10,107 nucleotides of DNA from an uncultured Spirochaetia bacterium (GCA_913053665.1 CAJXGR010000090.1:1-10107); one strand, 5' to 3'; counted from the stretch's first letter, positions 1 through 6,089 are shown. The notes: generated from the sequence alone by a model not told the origin. Made by a program: numbers and translations.

Positions 1-60
1 TCCACTAAAAGATAATCCTTGACTTTGTCTCAATCTTATATTATAATTTTTCCTACCAAT
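1..60 (+). repeat. Dispersed promoter-bearing repeat, copy 1 (5' truncated by window edge)
   Basis: This stretch matches the right half of the repeat seen again at 1711-1840 and 4480-4770. The shared block runs from the loop and right arm of the repeat's hairpin (here degenerate, ending GATAAT) through CCTTGACTTTGTCTCA to TTTTTCCTACCAAT. Similarity to the other copies stops at about position 60, which marks the right boundary of the element. The left part lies outside the window. Of the three copies, this is the only one whose internal promoter points into an intact gene. Confidence 0.8.
19..47 (+). promoter_or_regulatory. Sigma-70-type promoter inside repeat copy 1
   Basis: The -35 hexamer TTGACT (19-24) and the -10 hexamer TATAAT (42-47) are separated by exactly 17 bp, one mismatch from the textbook consensus. 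Transcription would start near 54, just upstream of the small ORF at 68 and the PQQ-repeat gene at 211. Hexamers and spacing are seen directly; activity is inferred. Confidence 0.7.
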
Positions 61-67
61 CAATAGT

Positions 68-211
68 ATGACAAAATGTCAGGGACGCTGTGAGGAAGCA
101 CCAACCGCAACAATCCGTATTAGAAAAGAAAGCAAAACCTTCACCCATTTTGATGATAAAAACAAACAGACTTATGTTTTAATTGATGCCGGAACAAAGG
201 AGATAAAATAA
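68..211 (+). CDS. Small hypothetical ORF, 47 aa, overlapping the next gene's start
   Basis: An ATG at 68 opens a 47-codon frame ending in TAA at 209-211, whose last A is the first base of the downstream ATG (TAATG). This arrangement is typical of translational coupling. The peptide is hydrophilic, has two cysteines near its N-terminus (TKCQGRCEE) and ends DAGTKEIK. I do not recognise a family. No Shine-Dalgarno precedes 68 and the frame is open only back to 47, inside the repeat. It may therefore be a real leader-coupled small protein, or the tail of a larger gene cut by the repeat and merely reopened at this ATG. Confidence 0.35.
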   Translation: MTKCQGRCEEAPTATIRIRKESKTFTHFDDKNKQTYVLIDAGTKEIK

Positions 212-1656
212 TGATAAAAAAACGTTGGCTTATACTGGGAATATTGATTTTAGTTATGGTTGTTGGTATTGTATTTTATTGGCACTACCGAACATCAGGT
301 CGTATTTCGGCTATTTATCCTGTTGACGAAAAGCAGGCTATCCTCATTCGTGACCATTATTTCCACAAGTATTTTGAAGATGAATATGTTGTCCTCATGG
401 ATATTAAAGAAGGAGAAATCTGGTCAAGCAAACTCCCTGGTGGGGCTAATGTTATTAGTGGGAGTTACCGTGGAATGTCTGTGGGAGATGGTGTAGTTAC
501 AGTGCGATGCTATATAGGAAAATATTATGCGGTTCATGAGGTAGGGACTGTAGCCTTTAATCTGACAGATGGAAAAGAACTCTGGCGTTTTAAGCCCCAA
601 CTTAAGGGGTATAAACCTTCAAGGCACGGCCCACTCTATGTAAGCACTTTAGCTGAAGGGGATCAACTTTTTGAAGCATATAGTTTTAGCCGTGGTTATG
701 AAGAAAACAAAGAATATCAAACTATTCTCTTTGCTCTGGATCGAAAGACAGGACAGCTTTTATGGAAGACAAAGATAAGCGATCCTATTAGCAATGTTCT
801 GATGACTCCTAAATTATTGCTCTATTTGGATGGGTGGAAGATGAGGAGGATCTATCTAAGTCGTCGTGATGGTAAGAAGGTCTACAGCCACAGAAGGGGG
901 TTTTATATTATTAATAACCACTTCTGGTATCTCAAAAACAATCGTAGTCTACATGCTGTCAATTTGGATACTCTGAAAGATCGTGTTGTGAATCCTCATT
1001 TCCTGGATTTAGAGAAGTATACGCAGTCGCTTGCTCTGGGAAAGTATAAGGGGGAATTGGTTTTCGTTATTGACAGGATTAGTAAGGGTAGGTTTGGTGA
1101 GGGTAAGATATTGGGAATCGCCCCAAAGAGTGGCAGGGTCAATTGGCGTATTCCCCTGGGATGGAGTCTAGCAATACCTCTTATGTCTTTTTCTCCAAAT
1201 ATCTCTCAAGAATATCCTAAGCATGTTCCTTTCAATGGCAAGCTCACACGATTTATTCCTTTTATCGCTAGCAAAATTAAGTCTCCATCTCCATATAGAC
1301 TTATGGTTGTGGACTTAGAAAAGAAGCGAATTGCCTTTGAGGGAAAGGATAACAAGGAACTTCTGCACTGGACTTTGTTTTCTGCTGAAGGTAACTATTA
1401 CCTTAGCCGTGATGACAAAATCGCTGTTTTCAATGGAGCTACTGGTGAACTGGATGCAGCTGTTCGTGTCTCTGGAGCCGATGACCTTTTACCCTTTCAA
1501 GTCAAGGATGGCAAACTCTGGACATTTAATACATATAACCATTTTGCTGTTTTGGATGCTAAAACTCTTAAGCTCATTTATGCCAGTCATGATGAAGTCA
1601 ACATTGAAAATATTCTCCCTGAAATGAAGGAATTTCTTGGTATGAAACAAAAATAA
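211..1656 (+). CDS. Membrane-anchored PQQ-like beta-propeller protein
   Basis: The 481-aa product begins with a basic N-terminus and one hydrophobic segment (about residues 6-24), so it is either anchored in the inner membrane or exported. The rest is a series of blade-like units with the PQQ-repeat hallmark of D/N...TG..LW or similar: NLTDGKELWRF, LDRKTGQLLWKT, APKSGRVNWRI, VDLEKKRIAFE, FNGATGELDAA and LDAKTLKLIYA. This suggests a seven- or eight-bladed propeller of the PQQ/BamB-like superfamily. Such proteins are mostly scaffolds or sugar/lipoprotein-binding folds, and no catalytic residues can be assigned. The start is supported by AAGGAG at 197-202. The gene overlaps the preceding small ORF by one base and probably uses the repeat-borne promoter at 19-47. 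Its G+C looks slightly higher than that of the genes further right. Substrate or partner is unknown. Confidence 0.85.
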   Translation: MIKKRWLILGILILVMVVGIVFYWHYRTSGRISAIYPVDEKQAILIRDHYFHKYFEDEYVVLMDIKEGEIWSSKLPGGANVISGSYRGMSVGDGVVTVRCYIGKYYAVHEVGTVAFNLTDGKELWRFKPQLKGYKPSRHGPLYVSTLAEGDQLFEAYSFSRGYEENKEYQTILFALDRKTGQLLWKTKISDPISNVLMTPKLLLYLDGWKMRRIYLSRRDGKKVYSHRRGFYIINNHFWYLKNNRSLHAVNLDTLKDRVVNPHFLDLEKYTQSLALGKYKGELVFVIDRISKGRFGEGKILGIAPKSGRVNWRIPLGWSLAIPLMSFSPNISQEYPKHVPFNGKLTRFIPFIASKIKSPSPYRLMVVDLEKKRIAFEGKDNKELLHWTLFSAEGNYYLSRDDKIAVFNGATGELDAAVRVSGADDLLPFQVKDGKLWTFNTYNHFAVLDAKTLKLIYASHDEVNIENILPEMKEFLGMKQK

Positions 1657-1668
1657 TATTCCTGAAAA

Positions 1669-1691
1669 CATGGTTCGACAGGCTTACCATG
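1669..1691. repeat. REP-like hairpin downstream of the propeller gene
   Basis: CATGGT (1669-1674) and ACCATG (1686-1691) form a 6-bp inverted repeat around an 11-nt loop containing TTCGACAGGCTT. It lies 13 bases after the stop codon and has no following T run, so it is unlikely to be a classical intrinsic terminator. The loop core shares ten bases, read on the other strand as TAAGCCTGTC, with 4837-4846. Dispersed palindromes with this general flavour occur in many bacterial genomes. Confidence 0.4.
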
Positions 1692-1710
1692 ACATTTGGT
1701 ATAAATTAAG

Positions 1711-1840
1711 AATTAGGACAAAGAAAAGAAAAAGAATTCAATCTGCCCCAAAAGAAATCTAATCTATAAACTCCATTATGTCTATAAAAACATAATTCCT
1801 TGACTTTGTCTCATCCTTGTATTATAATTTTTCCTATCAA
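1711..1840 (+). repeat. Dispersed promoter-bearing repeat, copy 2 (complete)
   Basis: This is the most complete uninterrupted copy, about 130 bp. From the left it has an A-rich segment that aligns loosely with 4480-4511, then AAATCTAAT..., then the hairpin ATTATGT (1775-1781) / ACATAAT (1790-1796) with an 8-nt loop, then CCTTGACTTTGTCTCATCC, and finally TATTATAATTTTTCCTATCA. From about 1747 rightward the match to copy 3 (after removal of its insertion) is close. The left boundary is less certain. No transposase or other coding potential is visible inside, so any mobility would have to be provided in trans. Confidence 0.8.
1800..1828 (+). promoter_or_regulatory. Sigma-70-type promoter inside repeat copy 2
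   Basis: TTGACT (1800-1805) and TATAAT (1823-1828) have a 17-bp spacer, the same geometry as copy 1. The promoter points into the 3' end of the Rhs remnant on the opposite strand, so any transcript would be antisense to it. There is no sense gene directly downstream. Confidence 0.55.
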
Positions 1841-2448
1841 TTTTTGCCTGCAAAAATATGCTTGGTAGCAATCGATTCGTTTTTCACCGTATAGAACTGG
1901 TTCACATAGACGATTTCACCCTCGTCGGTGTCTTTAACGATTCGTTCCCCACTAAAGTCATACTTATAGTGGCTTTTAGTCCCTTCATCGTAGATGGCCT
2001 GAATCCGGTTTTCCTCATCCCAAACGATGTTTCGTCGTTTCGATCCCTTGCTGTCCTTATGCTTTTTGTGCTTGTCCTCGTGATTACAGGCCTTGTGATT
2101 TAAAGTCTTCCAGTCTAACTGATTCCCGTTGGCGTCGTAAGAGTACTTCCTGCATCCGATGCGGGTCGAAGCATGGGGGTGAGAGCTTTTGTAATCATAG
2201 TTCCAGTCATAAGAAGTAGCCTTCTTTTTGTGAAACTTACTTTTCTTCTCATCTTTCTTATCCTCCCCATCTGTTTTATCCGTGTGATCCGTGTGCTTCT
2301 TTTTCTTATCTTCCTTCCCATCTTTGTGATCGTCCCCATGATGGGTGACTTCATTCACTTGAGTCTTTTGGGTGATATTGAGTGACTTTGCTCTTATTCC
2401 TCTCACACATCCAAAGCTAATTTTGGAATAGGACTTCCTAATATTCAA
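1837..2448 (-). pseudogene. Rhs/YD-repeat core remnant, truncated at both ends
   Basis: The frame encodes 203 codons. About residues 24 to 203 resemble the late core of Rhs/YD-repeat proteins, in order: a YDWNYDY...PHA..RIG segment, YSYDANGNQ, NIVWDEENRIQAIYDEG, YKYDFSGERIVKD, GEIVYVNQFYTVKN and finally TKHIFAG. Full-length Rhs proteins have hundreds of residues before this and continue past the last motif to the DPxGxxD-type boundary and a variable C-terminal tip, all absent here. The reading frame ends two residues later at a TGA lying in repeat copy 2. The first 20 or so residues do not look Rhs-like, and the only start is a TTG overlapping the upstream gene by 11 bases. Two stretches (residues 36-76 and about 112-139) are K/H/D/E-rich low-complexity insertions. 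I infer a decaying fragment, not a working toxin. Confidence 0.8.
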
Positions 2449-2995
2449 TGATTAATTTATTAGATGCTATTTTGCCAGTCCATATCTCTCGTTTTATGGG
2501 CTTCTCGTCAAAAGGATTTTTATAGTTAAAGTTAGGACCAAAATAATTTTTAAAATCTTTAGGTACATAATAAAATGCTTGAACCCTATACCTTTTTCCT
2601 TTCTTTACTTTATAATAACCTATGTCACCAGTACTGTAGGGGATATTTTTTAAGTCGATTAGAGTACCAAAGAAATCGTCTTTTCTCAAAAACACAAGCA
2701 TGCTTTCAAAAAAAATTACGTTTAAATAGAAAGGGCCATAATAACCTACTTCTTTACCATTTGATAAGTCAATTATTTTAAAATATAAAAAATAGCTTGG
2801 TAAAAATAAATGAAAAATATTTGCAGGTCCATTTCCTTTATTGATAATTTTAACTTCAATGAGCCGTTTTTCTTTACTCCATGAAATTTTTAACTCCAAA
2901 AGATTATCCTCTTTAACATTTTCAAGTAAATCCTGAACAGGAAAAGAGCAATATGAAGTTATACATAATAAAAGTGAAATTAATAGTTTTTTCAT
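2438..2995 (-). CDS. Exported hypothetical protein, 185 aa
   Basis: The start is well supported by AGGA five bases upstream of the ATG. Residues 1-17 form a signal peptide (MKKLLISLLLCITSYCS). A cysteine at 16 could be a lax lipobox, but the tyrosine before it is unusual, so I would call it secreted and only possibly a lipoprotein. The mature part has alternating hydrophobic and charged strands (LELKISWSKEKRLIEVKI, GYYKVKKGKRYRVQAFYYV) suggesting a beta-sandwich. No family or catalytic motif is recognised. It is AT-rich. Its 3' end overlaps the Rhs remnant by 11 bases in a different frame. It sits 104 bases after the TPR gene stop on the same strand and could be cotranscribed with it. Confidence 0.7.
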   Translation of the reverse strand: MKKLLISLLLCITSYCSFPVQDLLENVKEDNLLELKISWSKEKRLIEVKIINKGNGPANIFHLFLPSYFLYFKIIDLSNGKEVGYYGPFYLNVIFFESMLVFLRKDDFFGTLIDLKNIPYSTGDIGYYKVKKGKRYRVQAFYYVPKDFKNYFGPNFNYKNPFDEKPIKREIWTGKIASNKLIIEY

Positions 2996-3099
2996 AAATA
3001 TCCTACTCTCAACAAAATAAGCTAAATCATTTTTTTAGAACATGACAGGCCCTTTGCTAATCTTATATTTCTCATGCTTGTCCCCATGGACACTAGTCC

Positions 3100-4347
3100 T
3101 TATGCTTCAGAAGTCTCCAGCCCACGTGATTTTGAATTAGTACGTACCTGTTTCAATTTCTCTATTAATTTACGAATTCGTGTTTTCACTTTTTTTTCTT
3201 CAGTTGAGGAAAGCTTGCCTTTGCTTAACTCCAAATAGTGTTCAAAATCTTTTATAGCCTCAACATATTTTCCAATATTGCTATATGCAATCCCCCGATT
3301 GTAGTAAGCAAGAGCTACTTTAGGATTCAATTCAATGACTATGTTGAAATCCTCAACAGCCTTATAATCTTGACCTATTCTAATATAAACTACTCCACGT
3401 TTGAGGTAGGCATCTACAAATTTTGAATCTAATTGAATAACTTTCGTTAAATCAATTAAAGCAGAATAATATTTTTCAAGTAATAAATAAACTGACCCAC
3501 GATAATAGTAATTATGTTTAGAGTTAGGATTAAGACTCATTGACTTATTTATATCTTTCAAACCCTGCTTTATCTTTCCTAATTTTACATATATTATTCC
3601 TCGAACGCTATAGGCATCAGTGTACTTAGGATTTAGTTGAATAGCCTTATTAAGATCCTTTAAAGCTAATTTGTATTCTTTTTTTCTTTTAGCATAAATG
3701 AGTCCTCGATTATAATAATAGTTTTCATCTTTGGGATCCAATTTAATCGCCTGAGTGTATTCTTTGATAGCCTTATCATATTTTTTTAAGTCAGAGTAAA
3801 CTAGTCCACGGTGATAATAGGCGTCCGAAAACTCAGGGTCTAATTTTATTACCTGGTTAAAATCTGAGAGAGCTTTGTCATATTGTTTTAAAGCTATATA
3901 AACTATTCCGCGACCTCCATAAGCTCCTACAGATTTAGGATCCATTTTTATTGCTTTGGTGAAATCTCTGATTGCTTTATGATACCTTTTTAATCCTAGA
4001 TAAGCAAAACCACGACCATTATAAGCTACGACTAATTCAGAATTTATATGTATTATTTTGGTAAAATCTTTTATAGCTTTGTGATACTTTTTTAATTCTA
4101 CATAAGCAAATCCACGAAGGCCATACAATTTAGGACCGTTATAACCTAATTTAATAGCTTTTGTATAATATTTTACGGCTATTTCATATTTGTTTATAGC
4201 ATCAGCTCGATTTCCTTTTTTCAGGCACTCAGCAGGTGTTTGACATTCTACAACTTCAGGTTGTACTAATCCTTCACTACAGGCTAAAGTAAAAATTAAG
4301 AATGTTGTAAAGAAAATATAGATGAGAAATACAGTTTGTTTATTCAT
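3100..4347 (-). CDS. TPR-repeat lipoprotein
   Basis: The 415-aa product has a lipoprotein signal: a charged start, a hydrophobic run and a TLAC lipobox with the acceptor cysteine at residue 23. About ten consecutive 34-residue tetratricopeptide repeats follow. The consensus AYxxRGxxYxxLxxYxxAIxDFTKxIxLxP recurs eight or nine times with little variation, and a basic coiled C-terminal helix (residues about 365-400) follows. TPR arrays mediate protein-protein contacts, so this is probably a periplasm-facing or surface scaffold; partners are unknown. I chose the ATG at 4347 over an in-frame TTG at 4365 because the latter has no Shine-Dalgarno and adds charged residues before the signal. Neither start has a strong ribosome site. 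The neighbouring DNA is rearranged, so the original operon is unclear. The repeated modules could expand or contract by recombination. Confidence 0.88.
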   Translation of the reverse strand: MNKQTVFLIYIFFTTFLIFTLACSEGLVQPEVVECQTPAECLKKGNRADAINKYEIAVKYYTKAIKLGYNGPKLYGLRGFAYVELKKYHKAIKDFTKIIHINSELVVAYNGRGFAYLGLKRYHKAIRDFTKAIKMDPKSVGAYGGRGIVYIALKQYDKALSDFNQVIKLDPEFSDAYYHRGLVYSDLKKYDKAIKEYTQAIKLDPKDENYYYNRGLIYAKRKKEYKLALKDLNKAIQLNPKYTDAYSVRGIIYVKLGKIKQGLKDINKSMSLNPNSKHNYYYRGSVYLLLEKYYSALIDLTKVIQLDSKFVDAYLKRGVVYIRIGQDYKAVEDFNIVIELNPKVALAYYNRGIAYSNIGKYVEAIKDFEHYLELSKGKLSSTEEKKVKTRIRKLIEKLKQVRTNSKSRGLETSEA

Positions 4348-4379
4348 AAGATCATTCTTGAGCAAGTTCTGAAAAGAGC

Positions 4380-4481
4380 TTAATCAATGCCTTGATAGAG
4401 ATTATCGAGATATTTATCGGATTTAGCAAGAGACTTGGTTTCTGGCATTTTACCTTTATTATCTTTAATGATATCTGTAAA
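4380..4481 (-). pseudogene. Orphan C-terminal gene tail abutting repeat copy 3
   Basis: A 33-codon open stretch ends in TAA at 4380-4382 and reads DIIKDNKGKMPETKSLAKSD and then KYLDNLYQGID, which looks coding. There is no credible start: the frame is closed upstream by a stop at 4482-4484, exactly where the dispersed repeat begins. I infer the 3' remnant of a gene whose 5' part was lost when the repeat arrived or recombined. The parent family is not recognised. It ends 32 bases before the ATG of the TPR lipoprotein gene on the same strand. Confidence 0.35.
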
Positions 4482-4548
4482 TTACAAATGAAGAGGAAAA
4501 AATCCATTTCCTCCAAAGAAAATCTAATGTAAAAACTCCATTATGTCA

Positions 4549-4557
4549 ATTAAAACA
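4549..4557. repeat. Left 9-bp target-site duplication (ATTAAAACA)
   Basis: This 9-mer is identical to 4715-4723 and directly flanks the 157-bp insertion. The flanking bases on both sides differ, so the duplication is exactly nine bases. It derives from the loop and the start of the right arm of the repeat's hairpin. Confidence 0.75.
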
Positions 4558-4714
4558 CAGGGCTATTTCATTCTCCTTATAATTGTTTATCCCAACACGT
4601 ATTGAACAGACAGATGCTGTCCTGCCAATGTTTCAAGTAAAGTAGGTCAGGCATTCTTGTCTGACCTACTTTACCTGGAATAATAAAGAGTTAGGAAGGA
4701 ATGAAATCGCTTTG
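4558..4714. mobile_element. 157-bp MITE-like insertion with terminal inverted repeats
   Basis: The left end CAGGGCTATTTCATTC and the inverted right end CAAAGCGATTTCATTC agree at 13 of 16 positions, and inverted similarity weakens further in. The element is bounded by a perfect 9-bp direct duplication and interrupts a repeat whose uninterrupted form is present at 1711-1840. It has no transposase or other ORF, so it is a non-autonomous (MITE-like) element needing a DDE transposase from elsewhere. The 9-bp duplication fits several IS families, including parts of IS4 and IS5. I cannot assign a family from the ends alone. The interior holds a 14-bp perfect hairpin. Confidence 0.75.
4637..4674. repeat. 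Perfect 14-bp inverted repeat inside the MITE-like element
   Basis: GTAAAGTAGGTCAG (4637-4650) and CTGACCTACTTTAC (4661-4674) pair perfectly around a 10-nt loop. No T run follows on either strand, so it is not an obvious intrinsic terminator. It may be a transcript-stabilising structure, a protein-binding palindrome, or simply the folding core common in MITEs. A smaller GACAG-ATG-CTGTC hairpin lies at 4609-4621. Confidence 0.7.
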
Positions 4715-4723
4715 ATTAAAACA
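4715..4723. repeat. Right 9-bp target-site duplication (ATTAAAACA)
   Basis: This is an exact copy of 4549-4557. It is followed directly by TAATGCC, which continues the interrupted repeat. Confidence 0.75.
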
Positions 4724-4730
4724 TAATGCC

Positions 4731-4759
4731 TTGACTTTGTCTCATCCTTGCAGTACAAT
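4731..4759 (+). promoter_or_regulatory. Promoter-like sequence in repeat copy 3 with weakened -10
   Basis: TTGACT (4731-4736) and TACAAT (4754-4759) are 17 bp apart. The geometry of copies 1 and 2 is kept, but the -10 differs from TATAAT by one base. Transcription would run antisense into the hairpin at 4854-4879 and the 3' end of the secreted TPR gene. Confidence 0.4.
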
Positions 4760-4853
4760 TTTTCCTGCCACTACGGTTCAATATACTTCGACAAAAATCA
4801 TGGGATTATAATATAGAGATTGGTATGAGGTTGCTTTAAGCCTGTCCGGAGCG

Positions 4854-4879
4854 GGGCAATATTTTCTAAAATATTGCCC
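4854..4879 (-). terminator. Strong hairpin immediately after the envelope operon
   Basis: GGGCAATATTTT and AAAATATTGCCC form a perfect 12-bp inverted repeat with only two bases between the arms (effectively an 11-bp stem with a 4-nt loop). It begins directly after the TGA of the secreted TPR gene. No U tract follows on the minus strand (the next bases are CGCTCC), so it may terminate imperfectly or instead protect the mRNA 3' end. Confidence 0.5.
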
Positions 4880-5998
4880 TCAATAATACTTTATAAAATT
4901 CTTCTCAAGAAACTTTATCTTCTTGGCCGCTTTTCTAGTGTATCGTCCCGATGGATATTCTTCAATCAGACGTCTGAAATAGCTATAAGCTGTTTTATAG
5001 TTTTTGATAGATGATTTCTTATAATACATTTCTCCCAGCATATAAAGACACAATTCTCTGGATCGACTGGCTTCAGGGTAATCCTTGATAATCGTTTCAA
5101 GTTCATGGATCCCTTTTTTATATTCCTTAGCTTTAAAATAAAGCTGACCCAAACGAAAATGGGCTTTAGCCAGTATGATCGGATCTTTTATCAATGTAAT
5201 TGTCTTTATATAGGTTAATCTTGCTTTATCAAGATCTCCATTCAATTCGTAAGATTTCCCAAGGAGAAGCATTAGAAACCCTTTTTCACTAAACGGTTTC
5301 TGATTTTCTTCAATCAAACGCCGATACCACTGGACAGCTTCATCATATTTACGAAACTTGATATATATTTTAGCTTTCAAGAGATTGATCGCCCCTATTT
5401 TCTTGTGATTGGGGAATAAAAGCCTGAACTTTTCAATCTCAACAATCCCTTGACGATACATTCCTTTTCTATAAAGCTCATAGATATATCTATAATAGAT
5501 ATCGCCATTTTTCATTATTTCTTTTTCAGGCAAAGAATAAAATAGATTTTTCTTGCTCTTTTTTTTAACTATTTTCTGAGGATTTATTTGTTTGGGAGAT
5601 ATTTTTCTATCTTTAAATTTAAAGACAATGCCATTGGAAGTTCTTTTCTTTTTAAAAGTTTTATTCTTACCAGGTCCTATATATATAGTATATTTAAATT
5701 TATCTATTTTATTCTTTTCCCCAATATGCTTAATCCTCACCTCACCATTTCCTTTTTTAAGAGTCCTGAATATATAAGATTGAAACGGGGCTTTAACATC
5801 TTCAACTAATTCAATAATATCTTTATCATAGTATTCTAGTTTCCATTTTCCCACACCTGGTTTTTTAGGCGAAATAACAATCTTTTCTTTAATCTCGGAT
5901 TTTATGGTTTTATGGGTCGCTTTCCCATAAGAAAAAGAGGATAGCACCATAAAAACTAAAACAAATCCTGAAGTTTTATACATATTATTCTTTAGCAT
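4880..5998 (-). CDS. Secreted TPR protein of BamD/CpoB-like layout
   Basis: The 372-aa product starts with a signal peptide (hydrophobic GFVLVFMVLSS, probable cleavage after SYG). Residues about 35-110 form a beta-rich domain with a GVGKWKLEYYD motif and the pattern of a small Ig-like fold (YIFRTLKKGNGEVRI). A lysine-rich linker near 112-155 leads to about five TPR/Sel-like helical repeats (residues 165-365), including KYDEAVQWYRRLIEENQ, GDLDKARLTYIKTI, AKAHFRLGQLYFKAKEYKKG and SYFRRLIEEYPSGRY. The repeat spacing and the Y-P-x-(S/G)-R ends recall BamD and CpoB/YbgF, which act in envelope assembly, but there is no lipobox and the N-terminal domain differs. I chose the ATG at 5998, six bases after AGGA, over the GTG at 6001. 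It follows the small membrane-protein gene and ends in the 4854-4879 hairpin. The exact role is unknown. Confidence 0.82.
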   Translation of the reverse strand: MLKNNMYKTSGFVLVFMVLSSFSYGKATHKTIKSEIKEKIVISPKKPGVGKWKLEYYDKDIIELVEDVKAPFQSYIFRTLKKGNGEVRIKHIGEKNKIDKFKYTIYIGPGKNKTFKKKRTSNGIVFKFKDRKISPKQINPQKIVKKKSKKNLFYSLPEKEIMKNGDIYYRYIYELYRKGMYRQGIVEIEKFRLLFPNHKKIGAINLLKAKIYIKFRKYDEAVQWYRRLIEENQKPFSEKGFLMLLLGKSYELNGDLDKARLTYIKTITLIKDPIILAKAHFRLGQLYFKAKEYKKGIHELETIIKDYPEASRSRELCLYMLGEMYYKKSSIKNYKTAYSYFRRLIEEYPSGRYTRKAAKKIKFLEKNFIKYY

Positions 5999-6089
5999 CA
6001 CTAGTCCTTTTTAATTAATTCTTGAATATTAAGTTCTGTTTTTTTTCCAATATCTTCTCAGCCCTTTGAGCTTGCTTATTCTGACGACA

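Larger units (their letters stand above)
4480..4770 (+). repeat. Dispersed promoter-bearing repeat, copy 3, split by a small insertion
   Basis: The left part (4480-4557) and right part (4715-4770) together reproduce copy 2. The left part carries AAATCTAATG and CTCCATTATGTC; the right part carries ACATAATGCC, TTGACTTTGTCTCATCCTTG and TTTTTCCTGCCA. The halves are separated by 157 bp flanked by the 9-bp direct repeat ATTAAAACA. Deleting the insert and one 9-mer restores a hairpin of ATTATGT / ACATAAT with an 8-nt loop, the same layout as copy 2. The 4348-4879 stretch holds no intact gene. Besides this repeat it contains the orphan tail at 4380-4481 and a hairpin at 4854-4879; I see nothing else functional in it apart from a short REP-like core at 4837-4846. 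Confidence 0.8.

Noticed and set aside
1489..1671. A minus-strand frame within the propeller gene
   Set aside because: It lies opposite a well supported PQQ-type coding region and has no independent start signal or family resemblance.
2173..2385. A hydrophobic + strand frame that could pass for a membrane protein
   Set aside because: It is the antisense of the Lys/Asp/His-rich part of the Rhs remnant, which automatically gives Phe/Leu/Ile-rich translation; it has no ribosome site.
3079..3092. TGTCC / GGACA hairpin after the TPR lipoprotein gene as a terminator
   Set aside because: The stem is only five bases and no U tract follows on the minus strand.
3030..3099. Short minus-strand open stretch reading GDKHEKYKISKGPVMF between the TPR and exported-protein genes
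   Set aside because: It has no start or ribosome site and is only about 22 codons; the loose likeness to the charged Rhs inserts is too little to call a gene fragment.
4347..4365. TTG at 4365 as the start of the TPR lipoprotein
   Set aside because: It lacks a Shine-Dalgarno and the ATG at 4347 gives a cleaner lipoprotein signal.
1..4770. The three repeats as integron attC-like recombination sites with gene cassettes between them
   Set aside because: No GTTRRRY/RYYYAAC ends are seen, the genes between copies are in mixed orientation, and no integrase is in the window.
4796..4882. Readthrough of the TGA ending the secreted TPR gene into a longer protein
   Set aside because: The continuing frame is made of the perfect 4854-4879 hairpin and lacks protein-like character beyond it.
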